From Dictyobacter aurantiacus (GTDB lineage: Bacteria > Chloroflexota > Ktedonobacteria > Ktedonobacterales > Ktedonobacteraceae): a stretch of 64,000 nt of DNA. Shown piece by piece: positions 52,333-60,351 of the stretch. The stretch covers positions 682,001-746,000 of the forward strand of contig NZ_BIFQ01000001.1 in the NCBI RefSeq assembly GCF_003967515.1, read 5' to 3'. Position numbers and translations under genes: made by a program. The first letter of the stretch is position 1, and every line of letters starts with the position of its first letter. The notes under the pieces were generated by a model, which did no database searches, was not told where the DNA came from, and saw only the letters and a list, made by a program, of their open reading frames with translations.

Positions 52333-52557
52333 CTACTGTTGCTGCTGGGGTAGCCGCGTATAGGTGGAGACGCTAAGAGAATTGGCTACGCCCTGGGCGA
52401 ACAACTCACCACAGGTGCGACAAAAAACGCCGCTTTCATTGTGATAGGTGCCACCAATAGCCGTGAGCTGCCTCTCGGCAGGCTTACCACACCATTCGCA
52501 GACGCTACCACGTGGAGCAAAATCTACGGAGACGGGCCGCTGGAATTCATTGGACAT
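52333..52557 (-). CDS. Small zinc-ribbon protein, unknown function
   Basis: 74 residues. C20-x2-C23 (VCEWCGKPA) and C46-x2-C49 (FCRTCGELF) form a four-cysteine zinc ribbon. The tail is Gln-rich. No family recognised. The ribosome site GAGGAGG lies directly upstream of the ATG but is followed by its complement CTCCTC, so it can fold on itself. It is transcribed alone, convergent with korB. Confidence 0.7.
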   Translation of the reverse strand: MSNEFQRPVSVDFAPRGSVCEWCGKPAERQLTAIGGTYHNESGVFCRTCGELFAQGVANSLSVSTYTRLPQQQQ

Positions 52558-52727
52558 GAGGAGCCTCCTCTACTGTGCTGATCAGTGGTACTGTTCATAC
52601 ATATAAAAGACAAACAGCACACAACAAAGGGGGACTATCGTATCCAGTGGTAAGCACACGCCTTTGAATACACCCCACAATGATACGCAAATCCGCTACG
52701 TCTTTGCCCATGAGCCCCATTGCTCTG

Positions 52728-52768
52728 CTACTCAACTCCGTTGAAGATAAAATAGTGGAGTTGAGTAG
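52728..52768. terminator. 12-bp hairpin CTACTCAACTCC/GGAGTTGAGTAG
   Basis: Perfect arms at 52728-52739 and 52757-52768 around a 17-nt AT-rich loop. It lies between the 52840 membrane protein gene and the zinc-ribbon gene, both on the minus strand. Confidence 0.55.
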
Positions 52769-52839
52769 ACATACTATACCATAATTTGACACAAGTTACT
52801 AGATCTACTGATGACAGAGCAACAAAATAGTTTCTCTTA

Positions 52840-53145
52840 TTATCCCTCAGGTAGGTCAGGATTTTGCCTCTCCTGGGTATTACGTTCGGCTGCTTCAGAA
52901 GTTACATTCGCATTGGCACGCATAGCCGCCAACTGCTGCCTGGTGGTAATGTATGCCCCCCAGATCCAACCAACAAGCCCCAATCCAACAGTGATCCCCA
53001 ACCAGATCAGCAAGACGGTGTTGAAGGCAACGTTAAAGCCTGCAGCCAGCACACCGGCTAACACGATACCAATGATCAGTCCCAGCGTCACACCAATCAG
53101 ACAACCGGGATGGGCCAGGTTGCGCCCTTCTAAACGTTTCATCAT
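52840..53145 (-). CDS. Two-helix membrane protein, unknown function
   Basis: 101 residues. After a basic start (MMKRLEGRNLAHPG) come two long hydrophobic helices (CLIGVTLGLIIGIVLAGVLA and VLLIWLGITVGLGLVGWIWG) and a polar, charged tail (QQLAAMRANANVTSEAAERN). Both ends should be cytosolic. No family recognised. Composition is that of a real membrane protein. Confidence 0.65.
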   Translation of the reverse strand: MMKRLEGRNLAHPGCLIGVTLGLIIGIVLAGVLAAGFNVAFNTVLLIWLGITVGLGLVGWIWGAYITTRQQLAAMRANANVTSEAAERNTQERQNPDLPEG

Positions 53146-53302
53146 GATGACAAATGATACCTCTACGAAAAATACTATTGTATAGGATGATAGCGCGACT
53201 GCCTGGGAGCGTCAAGGGATTTTTTTCTGACGAAGCATTTTGGCTGCCTGCTTCTGACTATACGGCAGAAATTGGTATGCCAGCGACCTCTGCCGATATC
53301 TA

Positions 53303-53767
53303 TCAGACCAGGGTATAGCGCAGAACCAGCATGTCACGTAAGAGAATGCCCTCATTAACGACAGGTGGTTGGATATAGGAAAAGTAATCGGGCCGCACGT
53401 GATCCATACGGAAACCCGCCTTCTGATAAAAACCGATAGTTCCAAGCGCGGTATTGTCGGTCCCTACGATAACCGAGCGGACGCCACGCCGACGTGCCTC
53501 GGTTATCATCTGCGCCAGCATAGCTTTACCATGGCCGTGTCCCCGTAACTGCTCAGCAACGGCGATATATTCGACCTCACCGCACTCCTCCCCCCAACGC
53601 ATGACCACCGCCCCGACCATCTTCCCCTCCTGCCACCAGACGTAAGAAGTGTGGTGACCATCCGTGACAAGGCTGCGAATACGGTCGTCATCTTCATCAG
53701 CGTCATGCAATAAAGGTAACAGCTCAGCATAATCGGCCGGGGTAGCCAGCCGCCACTGTATCTCCAT
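53303..53767 (-). CDS. GNAT family N-acetyltransferase
   Basis: 154 residues. The acetyl-CoA loop is LRGHGHGKAMLAQMI (Q/R-x-x-G-x-G/A type) preceded by VEYIAVAEQ, and GTIGFYQKAGF is the usual C-terminal motif. The first part (WRLATPADYAELLPLLHDAD) is a standard GNAT start. The substrate (small amine or protein N-terminus) cannot be told. It lies 82 nt before a 22-bp hairpin that ends the P450 gene's territory, on the same strand as P450. Confidence 0.87.
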   Translation of the reverse strand: MEIQWRLATPADYAELLPLLHDADEDDDRIRSLVTDGHHTSYVWWQEGKMVGAVVMRWGEECGEVEYIAVAEQLRGHGHGKAMLAQMITEARRRGVRSVIVGTDNTALGTIGFYQKAGFRMDHVRPDYFSYIQPPVVNEGILLRDMLVLRYTLV

Positions 53768-53791
53768 AAGGCAATGTCCTTTTCTTTTTTT

Positions 53792-53849
53792 GATCCAACG
53801 TAAAGAGGGGTGCCGAAACGCGCTCCAGCACCCCTCTTTACGTTGGATC
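53792..53849. terminator. 22-bp perfect hairpin after the P450 gene
   Basis: Arms 53792-53813 and 53828-53849 start GATCCAACGTAAAG and are exact complements, with a 14-nt loop. On the minus strand it directly follows the P450 stop and is followed by AAAAAAA/T runs (TTTTTTT at 53783-53791 on the plus strand), so it is a likely P450 terminator. The tip differs from the shared apical motif. Confidence 0.75.
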
Positions 53850-53850
53850 T

Positions 53851-55221
53851 TTATTTGCCAGAACGGCGTTTTACCACCATCTTGATCGGATCATGGGGCC
53901 GGATGGTGATCGTCTTATTGGGATCGGGCACGATATGTTGTCCCGGTATCAACTCGAAGGAGACGTGCTGAGCCAGATTGGCTAACAGCAGATGACCTTC
54001 CATGAGGGCGAAGTGATTGCCGATGCAGATGCGCGGACCAGCCCCGAAGGGCATGTAGGCGTAGCGCGGCAGTTGCTTTTCGCGCTCGGGCGTGAAGCGC
54101 TCAGGATCAAACACGTCGGGATTCGAGAAGTATTCAGGGCGACGATGGATGGCGTAGATGGCCGCCAGCACGAGATCCTGCTTTTTAATGGGATAGCCAT
54201 TGAGGTCGCAGTCTCTTAAGGCGACGCGCGAAACCGCATAGGCCGGTGGGTAGAGGCGCATGGCCTCTTTGAAGACCTGCAGTGAATAGGGCAATTGAGC
54301 CAGGTCCGCATAGGTGGCGGTGCGCCCCTGCAGGACTGTATCAACCTCACGCTGCACCTTCGCGAAGATCTCGGGATGCTGGGCCAGCAGATACCAGGTC
54401 CAGGTCAGAGCGGTAGCGGTCGTCTCATGTCCGGCTCCAAACAGAGTCAGAGATTCGTCACGCAACTGCTTGTCATCCATACCGCTCCCATCTTCGCGGG
54501 CGCGCAGCAGAACCGAGAGGAAATCGTTCTTCTCACTGTCACTGGCACGGCGATCGGCGATCATCTGGTTAATGCGCCGATCAAGCACCGCCAGAGCCTG
54601 GCGCGCCTTGTTGCTGCGCGGCACCGGCCACGTTATCGGTATTGGGAACAGGTTTGAGAGGGAGTAGTTGACGAACGAGAGCACTGTGCTCATGGCCGAG
54701 CCCAGTTCATCCGCTTCGGTGAACACCTCGGCATCAAACAGAACCTTGCCAACGATACTCATCGTCAGCTGCGTCATTTCATGGCCGATGTCCACCACCT
54801 GCCCATCGTGCCAGGTACGTTGGATCTGCTCACTGTAGCGTACCATATCGTCGGCGTAGCTCACAATGTGGCGCGGCTGGAATGATGGCGCCATGAGCTT
54901 GCGCTGCTTGCGATGCAGTTCACCCTCGCTGATAAACAATCCATTGCCAATAATAGGATGAAAAGCTTTGTGCATCCCATCGCCCTTGTCGAAATCGGCG
55001 GTGTGCTCAACCAGCAGACTGCGCACCAGGTCTGGTGAGTTAAGCTGGACAAGACGGAAGGGACCATAGTGCATCAACCCGATATCGCCATATTCGCGCG
55101 CGACACGCTGATAGAGTGTCAGGCGATCGGCGTTGTGCTTGAACATAGAGCCAACCAGTGGTGGCTCGGGAATTTCGGGAATGCTTTTCGCGCCGGGAGC
55201 ATCTTTTATCGCTGTAACCAT
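53851..55221 (-). CDS. Cytochrome P450
   Basis: 456 residues. I-helix GAGHETTATALTW, K-helix E-x-x-R (KEAMRLYPPAY), the FDPERF region, and heme loop FGAGPRICIGNHFALMEG with the thiolate Cys near 400 are all intact. It resembles the CYP102/CYP4-like soluble bacterial fatty-acid/alkane or terpene hydroxylases (H-E-T-T-A-T, P-R-I-C-I-G). No reductase domain or ferredoxin gene is adjacent. The ATG at 55221 (MVTAIKD) follows AGAAGGCAGAAGAA; an in-frame upstream start is possible. An SDR gene lies upstream on the same strand, so a joint oxidation pathway is possible. Confidence 0.93.
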   Translation of the reverse strand: MVTAIKDAPGAKSIPEIPEPPLVGSMFKHNADRLTLYQRVAREYGDIGLMHYGPFRLVQLNSPDLVRSLLVEHTADFDKGDGMHKAFHPIIGNGLFISEGELHRKQRKLMAPSFQPRHIVSYADDMVRYSEQIQRTWHDGQVVDIGHEMTQLTMSIVGKVLFDAEVFTEADELGSAMSTVLSFVNYSLSNLFPIPITWPVPRSNKARQALAVLDRRINQMIADRRASDSEKNDFLSVLLRAREDGSGMDDKQLRDESLTLFGAGHETTATALTWTWYLLAQHPEIFAKVQREVDTVLQGRTATYADLAQLPYSLQVFKEAMRLYPPAYAVSRVALRDCDLNGYPIKKQDLVLAAIYAIHRRPEYFSNPDVFDPERFTPEREKQLPRYAYMPFGAGPRICIGNHFALMEGHLLLANLAQHVSFELIPGQHIVPDPNKTITIRPHDPIKMVVKRRSGK

Positions 55222-55421
55222 TTTCTTCTGCCTTCTGACATACATCCCTGTCAACCTAGGGCATGCGCATACAACTGCATTGTCAGATTCAAAATTTATT
55301 TATCTACATCATCATTTACACATCAATATTATAGCACTCGTGATACACCCGGAGACAACTTTTATGGCGGCGCGCCAGGCTCCTCATACAGGGCTCCCAA
55401 CCCGCATCTCACCTGCCGCCG

Positions 55422-55466
55422 CGCAGCAAGAAACCTGTACTGACATAGTACAGGTTTCTTGCTGCG
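55422..55466. terminator. 19-bp perfect hairpin between SDR and P450
   Basis: Arms 55422-55440 and 55448-55466 (CGCAGCAAGAAACCTGTAC and complement) around TGACATA. It lies 25 nt past the SDR stop on the minus strand, so SDR and P450 are probably separate transcripts. Confidence 0.75.
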
Positions 55467-55490
55467 GTTCACACAGCACATTGATCGACG

Positions 55491-56267
55491 TTACCAGGCG
55501 GTTGAGCCACCATCGACCACGACGGTCTGCCCGGTCATATAGGCCGCGGCGGGCGAGGCCAGAAAGACGATCACGCCCTTGATATCGTCGGCTCTCCCAA
55601 AGCGAGCCATGGGAATATCGGCCAGCATGGCCTCTCCGTAACGCTCCAACAGGGCATTCGACATGCGCGTGGGAAACCAGCCAGGGGCAATGGCGTTGAC
55701 AGTGATCCCGTATTGCGCCCAGCTGGTCGCCAGATCGCGCGTCATGTTGATGACTGCTGCCTTACTGGCATGGTAACCAACCACCTGGATATATTTGGGA
55801 TTACCGCCGGTCAGGCCGGCGACCGAGGCGATATTGATGATCTTGCCACCCTGACCACGGTTGATCATACGCCGTCCAACCTGCTGGCTCATCATAAACG
55901 TACCTTTAATATTGACATCGATGACCTGCTGGAACTTTTCCAACGGCATATCTTCAGCCGGCGCTCCCCAGGTAGCCCCGCTATTGTTGACCAGGATATC
56001 GATGGCGCCAAATTTTTCTTCCGTAGCCTCCACAACGTGCTCAACATCGCTCAACTTCGTGATATCACAGGCCAGTGACAGCGCATGACCGCCGCTGGCC
56101 TCTATCTCACGCTGCACCTCTTCGCAGGCGGCCAGTTTACGTGAGCAGAGCACCACATTGGCGCCCGCATCGGAAAGAGCCTGCGCAAAATACTGTCCCA
56201 GACCACGTCCACCACCGGTAATAATCGCGGTCTTGCCATCCAGGCGAAATAGATCCAGTGTCCCCAA
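55491..56267 (-). CDS. Short-chain dehydrogenase/reductase
   Basis: 258 residues. Nucleotide-binding TGGGRGLG at 17-24, NNSG near 90, catalytic Ser in IINIASVAGL, and Y-x3-K in YHASKAAV near 164-168; C-terminal MTGQTVVVDGGS. The set matches 3-oxoacyl-reductase/gluconate-5-dehydrogenase-like classical SDRs using NAD(P)H. The substrate is unknown. The Cys in VLCSRK after the second beta strand occupies the coenzyme-selectivity region together with the following Arg and Lys. The ATG at 56267 lies after AGGAGG. Divergent from the DUF4032 gene. Confidence 0.9.
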   Translation of the reverse strand: MGTLDLFRLDGKTAIITGGGRGLGQYFAQALSDAGANVVLCSRKLAACEEVQREIEASGGHALSLACDITKLSDVEHVVEATEEKFGAIDILVNNSGATWGAPAEDMPLEKFQQVIDVNIKGTFMMSQQVGRRMINRGQGGKIINIASVAGLTGGNPKYIQVVGYHASKAAVINMTRDLATSWAQYGITVNAIAPGWFPTRMSNALLERYGEAMLADIPMARFGRADDIKGVIVFLASPAAAYMTGQTVVVDGGSTAW

Positions 56268-56433
56268 TGTAAAACCTCCTTGTGTGCATTAAAAACTTCT
56301 TCGTCATTCAGTTTGCGATTCATGTTCCAAACATGTTATCATCACTGTAACACATACTCGAGATTTTATCCGCTTACCGCTACCATAAGGAGATTTTTCT
56401 ATTACTACCAATAATATTAAAATACAATTTACG

Positions 56434-57852
56434 ATGGGCGCGGAAGATCGCCATCGGCTGGAGGGTCTGCCCTGGGACATCCAGTTGGAGGAATGGGAAA
56501 AGCAAGGAGTACCCGTGCTGGTGGTGCGGCGCGGTGACTCTCGCCATCCGGTGATCTTCGTTGAGCGGCAGGGAGCACGCTATGCGATTAAAGAGACCAC
56601 GCCACGCATGGCGGAGCGCGAGATCCGCAATCTGCATGAAATTGAGCAGCGCGGCATTCCAGCATTGAGTCCTATTGGGACTGTGCTGGTGTCGGCCCCC
56701 CCGATCGCGATCGAGGTACCAGGCTTAAGGGGAATGCGTCAGTATATCAGCGGCGATCGCGGCTATACTGTGACCCGTCTGGCACCACGCGTGGTACCGC
56801 ATGTCTTGCTCTATCGTCTGCCACTGACCAAGCGCACCAAGCAACGTATGCTCTCGGCCGTCGCCGTCCTGATGGTTGAGCTACACGAGCATGGCGTCTA
56901 CTGGGGTGATCCCTCGCTAGCCAATGCATTGATCCGCATCGATGGCAAACAGATACTCTCGATTATGGCCGATGCGGAAACAGTAGAGCTGTTTCCTGGA
57001 CCTATCAGTGAGGGACTGCGCGAACAGGACCTGGCCCAGTTTGGTGAATCGCTGGCCTGGCAGGCTGAAGATCTGCGGCAGGCGAAAGGATTGCCGGAAG
57101 ACGTGCAGGTATTGGACGACGCCGATTATCGCTACTTCTGCCAGCGTTATCGCACGGTACGCCGCGAACATTCGCGCGTCACGGGTCCGCACGATCTCAA
57201 TACTATCTATCATACCCAACGCCTGTTCCGCGCCATGGGTGATTGGAGGGATGTACTGGCGGAAAAAGCCAGCAGCGCCATGCACCAGATTACGCCGATC
57301 CTGCCAGGCTGGTATCAGCAGGCCATCTATGAACTGCTCCACGTAACCATTCCACGCGCCTACGCGCGACGCTTCTACAATCTGATCGTCGGACACCAGG
57401 CGATCATGAGTAAGAACGAGCAGCGGGAAGTCAGCCTGGAGGAGGCTGCCCAGGATTGGTACGAGAAATATCACCTGCCCACAATCCTGATGCTACGCCA
57501 GCGTCTGACGAACGAGCAAGATCCGATGCAGGCCTACTTTGCCATTATGCAGCATAAGTGGGAAATGAGTATGAAAGCGGGCTACGAGGTGCCACTAGAA
57601 GAGGCGATTCTGGACTGGGAGTTACAGACAGCCCAGACCGGTCAACTGGGTCCGGTCGATCCTGCCGCCATTGCTACCTGGTGGCGACATCGCCAGCCGG
57701 TGACCACGGTACTGGAACCACCGATGATCGAAAGCGAGGAACTGGATCCACTGCTCTCAACGGCCGAACGTCCCCTGGTGCACCTGGATCCGCCGCAACT
57801 GGAGCAGGAGATGCCGAAAATCCTGAATAAGGAGAACAAGAGCGACAAATAA
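56434..57852 (+). CDS. DUF4032-type kinase-like protein
   Basis: 472 residues from the ATG at 56434. The kinase-like core has an ATP-lysine region (ARYAIKET), E in AEREIRNLHEIEQRG, the catalytic-like loop HEHGVYWGDPSLANALIR and MADAETVELF in the place of DFG. This is the DUF4032 signature, related to lipopolysaccharide kinases. The second half is helical (LRQRLTNEQDPMQAYF). No ribosome site precedes ATG 56434, whereas AAGGAG lies 8 nt before an in-frame ATT at 56401, with no ATG/GTG/TTG between, so an unusual ATT start is possible. Substrate unknown. Confidence 0.82.
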   Translation: MGAEDRHRLEGLPWDIQLEEWEKQGVPVLVVRRGDSRHPVIFVERQGARYAIKETTPRMAEREIRNLHEIEQRGIPALSPIGTVLVSAPPIAIEVPGLRGMRQYISGDRGYTVTRLAPRVVPHVLLYRLPLTKRTKQRMLSAVAVLMVELHEHGVYWGDPSLANALIRIDGKQILSIMADAETVELFPGPISEGLREQDLAQFGESLAWQAEDLRQAKGLPEDVQVLDDADYRYFCQRYRTVRREHSRVTGPHDLNTIYHTQRLFRAMGDWRDVLAEKASSAMHQITPILPGWYQQAIYELLHVTIPRAYARRFYNLIVGHQAIMSKNEQREVSLEEAAQDWYEKYHLPTILMLRQRLTNEQDPMQAYFAIMQHKWEMSMKAGYEVPLEEAILDWELQTAQTGQLGPVDPAAIATWWRHRQPVTTVLEPPMIESEELDPLLSTAERPLVHLDPPQLEQEMPKILNKENKSDK

Positions 57853-57855
57853 AAA

Positions 57856-57888
57856 TCTCCCTCCTTCCCTTAAGGGAAAGGAGGGAGA
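57856..57888. terminator. Terminator between DUF4032 gene and recA (convergent)
   Basis: TCTCCCTCCTTCCCTT and AAGGGAAAGGAGGGAGA pair with one bulged base around almost no loop, between the two stops, which are only 42 nt apart. It can serve both strands. Confidence 0.7.
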
Positions 57889-57894
57889 AACAAG

Positions 57895-59028
57895 CTAGGC
57901 CTCTTCATCCATACCGGCTTCAGCCAGAGCTACCTCTTCGGGATCATCCTCTTCTTCGACCCCTTCGGCTTCAGCTGCCTTGAAGGCCAGGATGTTGCCA
58001 CGAATCTGATCTTCGATGGCGGTCGCTACATCGGTATTCTGGCGTAAGAACTCTTTGGCGTTCTCACGGCCCTGACCCAGGCGAATATCGCCCACGGTAA
58101 ACCAGGCCCCACTCTTCTTCACCAGGCCCATCTCAAGACCCAGGTCGATCAAGCCACCCTCGCGCGAAATACCTTCGCTATACATGATGTCGAACTCGGC
58201 AGTGCGGAATGGAGGGGCCACCTTGTTCTTGATCACGCGCACGCGGGTGCGGTTACCGACGACGTCCTGACCCTGCTTGATGGAATCGGTACGGCGAATA
58301 TCCAGACGTACCGAGGCATAGAACTTGAGAGCCTTACCACCGGCAGTGGTCTCTGGATTGCCAAACATAACGCCAATCTTCTCACGCAGCTGGTTGGTAA
58401 AGATCACGGTCGTGTGGGAGTTATTGATCGCGCCGGTCAGTTTACGCAGCGCGTGGCTCATCAAACGTGCCTGCAGACCAACGTGCGAGTCGCCCATCTC
58501 GCCTTCGATTTCGGCGCGCGGTGTCAGGGCGGCCACCGAGTCGACAACGACCACATCGATAGCGTTACTGCGTACCAGCGAGTCAACGATCTCTAGCGCC
58601 TGCTCGCCATTATCTGGCTGCGAGATCAGCAGGTTGGCGGTATCGACACCCAGTTTGGCCGCGTATGAAGGGTCAAGGGCATGCTCGGCGTCAACAAAAG
58701 CGGCAAAGCCACCAGCGCGCTGCGCATTCGCGATGATATGCAAACACAGCGTCGTTTTACCAGATGACTCAGGGCCATAGATCTCGGTAACACGGCCACG
58801 TGGTACACCGCCAATACCCAACGCCAGGTCGAGCGCGATTGAACCGGAGGGGATAGCTTCGATCTGAACTTTGGCGGCATCACCAAGTTTCATAATCGAA
58901 CCCTTACCAAAGCGCCGCTCGATCTGGCTCAAAGCCAGGTCGATCGCCTTCTCACGTTCACTCATACCAGCGGTATTGGTGTTACTGGCCGCAGCTGCTG
59001 CGTTTTTGTCCTTCTTGCTTATTGCCAT
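57895..59028 (-). CDS. recA: Recombinase RecA
   Basis: 377 residues. Walker [17 protein letters not shown] near 72-87, [13 protein letters not shown], Walker [17 protein letters not shown]1/L2 region, and the [14 protein letters not shown] loop are all standard. The C-terminus is acidic ([20 protein letters not shown]), as in other RecA proteins. The first 20 residues are Ala/Asn-rich and extra. The ATG 59028 has no ribosome site within range; a 19-codon ORF with a strong site ends 3 nt upstream. RecA forms filaments on ssDNA for repair and activates LexA; a LexA-like box overlaps its promoter. Confidence 0.98.
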   Translation of the reverse strand: MAISKKDKNAAAAASNTNTAGMSEREKAIDLALSQIERRFGKGSIMKLGDAAKVQIEAIPSGSIALDLALGIGGVPRGRVTEIYGPESSGKTTLCLHIIANAQRAGGFAAFVDAEHALDPSYAAKLGVDTANLLISQPDNGEQALEIVDSLVRSNAIDVVVVDSVAALTPRAEIEGEMGDSHVGLQARLMSHALRKLTGAINNSHTTVIFTNQLREKIGVMFGNPETTAGGKALKFYASVRLDIRRTDSIKQGQDVVGNRTRVRVIKNKVAPPFRTAEFDIMYSEGISREGGLIDLGLEMGLVKKSGAWFTVGDIRLGQGRENAKEFLRQNTDVATAIEDQIRGNILAFKAAEAEGVEEEDDPEEVALAEAGMDEEA

Positions 59029-59031
59029 GTT

Positions 59032-59091
59032 TTATTTTGGCAAAGCATGGAAAAGGTTGCTATGGGCCACGCCATATCCCCCGGGAACCAT
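59032..59091 (-). CDS. Candidate 19-residue leader peptide before recA
   Basis: The ATG at 59091 lies 10 nt after AAAAAAGGAGG, and the frame encodes MVPGGYGVAHSNLFHALPK, ending TAA at 59034-59032. The recA ATG begins 3 nt later (TAAAACATG). Since recA lacks its own ribosome site, reinitiation after this mini-ORF is the simplest way to translate it. The peptide sequence shows no run of one codon as in attenuators. Confidence 0.5.
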   Translation of the reverse strand: MVPGGYGVAHSNLFHALPK

Positions 59092-59297
59092 ACCCTGCCT
59101 TCCTCCTTTTTTCAATCCTCGCAAAAGGCGACACTTTTCAAAAAGTATGTGTAACAGAGCAAACCCATAGCACACAGACATCTGTGATAGGATAGCCACC
59201 ATGGTGCTCTTGATAAATGTTCCTACAAAATAACTATTCTTTAGCAAAGGCAAAAAGCGGAAATTGATTGGATGTTTTTCTCTTTCCCGTGCAAAGT

Positions 59298-59331
59298 AGA
59301 ACAAGTGTACCACGAGGCAATACATGTGTCA
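59298..59331 (-). promoter_or_regulatory. recA promoter with LexA-box-like operator
   Basis: On the minus strand TTGACA (59331-59326), a 17-nt spacer and TACACT (59308-59303). GTACACTTGTTC (59309-59298) overlaps the -10 and fits the Gram-positive/Chloroflexota-type SOS box GAAC-N4-GTTC with one mismatch. A LexA dimer there would block RNA polymerase. Confidence 0.55.
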
Positions 59332-59390
59332 AGTTGTTTAAAGACTCGCGTCATCGGTGCGAACGGCGCTCAAGAATAGGGTGAAACAGG

Positions 59391-59425
59391 ATACAGGGGA
59401 TGCCCGGTTGAGACATCCCCTGTAT
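59391..59425 (-). terminator. recR terminator
   Basis: 12-bp perfect arms ATACAGGGGATG (59391-59402) and CATCCCCTGTAT (59414-59425), 3 nt past the recR stop on the minus strand; the flanks carry the T-rich end. Confidence 0.7.
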
Positions 59426-59427
59426 GT

Positions 59428-60036
59428 TTATATTTCGCGACGGCCTTCAAGGGCGCGGCTGAGCGTACCCTCATCAGCGTATTCGAGGTCACTACCCAGT
59501 GAGAGTCCACGTGCCAGCGTGGTTACCTTCACCGGGGTCGCGATCCCATTCTTGATATCGTCTTTGATGACGCCTGCTGTGTAGTCGCCCTCAAAACTCG
59601 GGTTGGTGGCCAGAATGATCTCGCGCACATTGCCGGCCGAGAGGCGTTTGAGAAGTTCATCGATGCGAATATCTTTACGCCCGATGCCCTCCAGTGGTGA
59701 GAGCGCGCCATGCAGAACATGGTACAGACCCTTATAGACGCCCGTCTTTTCCAGGGCCAGCACGTCAAGGGGCTCTTCAACCACACAGATACAATCCTGG
59801 TCACGACCCGGGTTGCTACAAATAGGACACGGATCGGTCTCAGTTATATTATAACAACGCGAGCAGTAGATAATGCTCTCTTTGAGGCGCAAGATAGCCT
59901 CGGCCAGGCGACGAGCCTGATCATTGGGGCTACGCAAAATGAAAAAGGTCAGACGTTGCGCCGTTTTTACGCCGACCCCTGGCAGCTTCGAAAGTTCTTC
60001 AACTAACGCTGCCACCGGAGCTGCGACATCACTCAT
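59428..60036 (-). CDS. recR: Recombination protein RecR
   Basis: 202 residues. Helix-hairpin-helix LSKLPGVGVKTAQRLTFF near 14-31, zinc finger C58-x2-C...C-x2-C (YCSRCYNITETDPCPIC), and a Toprim domain (ICVVEEPLDVLALEKTG, LHGALSPLEGIG). RecR works with RecO and RecF in loading RecA on gapped DNA. It starts 2 nt after the ybaB stop (TAAACATG), so the two are translationally coupled, matching the dnaX-ybaB-recR operon of Bacillus. Confidence 0.97.
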   Translation of the reverse strand: MSDVAAPVAALVEELSKLPGVGVKTAQRLTFFILRSPNDQARRLAEAILRLKESIIYCSRCYNITETDPCPICSNPGRDQDCICVVEEPLDVLALEKTGVYKGLYHVLHGALSPLEGIGRKDIRIDELLKRLSAGNVREIILATNPSFEGDYTAGVIKDDIKNGIATPVKVTTLARGLSLGSDLEYADEGTLSRALEGRREI

Positions 60037-60038
60037 GT

Positions 60039-60335
60039 TTAAAACAGTCCAGGAATTTTCATTCCACCAGTGGCGCCGGATACAAGCTTCTGCTGCGCGT
60101 CGGTCACGCGGTCGTGAGCGTCTTTAGCAGCTGCCTTCACCATTACCTCTAGCTCTTCGATATCATCGGCACTAAAAGCTTCGGGATCTACTTTGACTTC
60201 GGTGATTTCATACTTGCCGCTCATGGTGATGGTCACGGCACCACCACCAGCGGTACCGGTAAACAGGGTAGACTCCAGCTCTTCCTGCATTTTCATCAAC
60301 TTTTGCTGCATTTTTTGAATTTCACGCATGTTCAT
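60039..60335 (-). CDS. YbaB/EbfC nucleoid-associated protein
   Basis: 98 residues. The N-terminal helix (QKMQQKLMKMQEELESTLF) and the beta core (GAVTITMSGKYEITEVKVDPE) are typical, as is the C-terminal GGMKIPGLF. The homodimer binds DNA in a tweezer shape. It is the middle gene of dnaX-ybaB-recR, 16 nt after dnaX. Confidence 0.95.
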   Translation of the reverse strand: MNMREIQKMQQKLMKMQEELESTLFTGTAGGGAVTITMSGKYEITEVKVDPEAFSADDIEELEVMVKAAAKDAHDRVTDAQQKLVSGATGGMKIPGLF

Positions 60336-60351
60336 GGAAACAAAAACTCCT

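Larger units (their letters stand above)
59092..59427 (-). other. recA promoter region and structured leader
   Basis: About 336 nt without a longer gene. Transcription from the promoter at 59303-59331 gives a leader of about 265 nt before recA. GCTATGGG (59059-59066) and CCCATAGC (59164-59171) are exact complements 97 nt apart and would close a domain containing the leader ORF and an ACTTTTTGAAAAGT hairpin. Upstream, the recR terminator hairpin (59391) faces it. Confidence 0.4.

Noticed and set aside
53851..56267. P450-SDR operon
   Set aside because: A perfect 19-bp hairpin and over 230 nt separate them, so they are probably separate transcripts.
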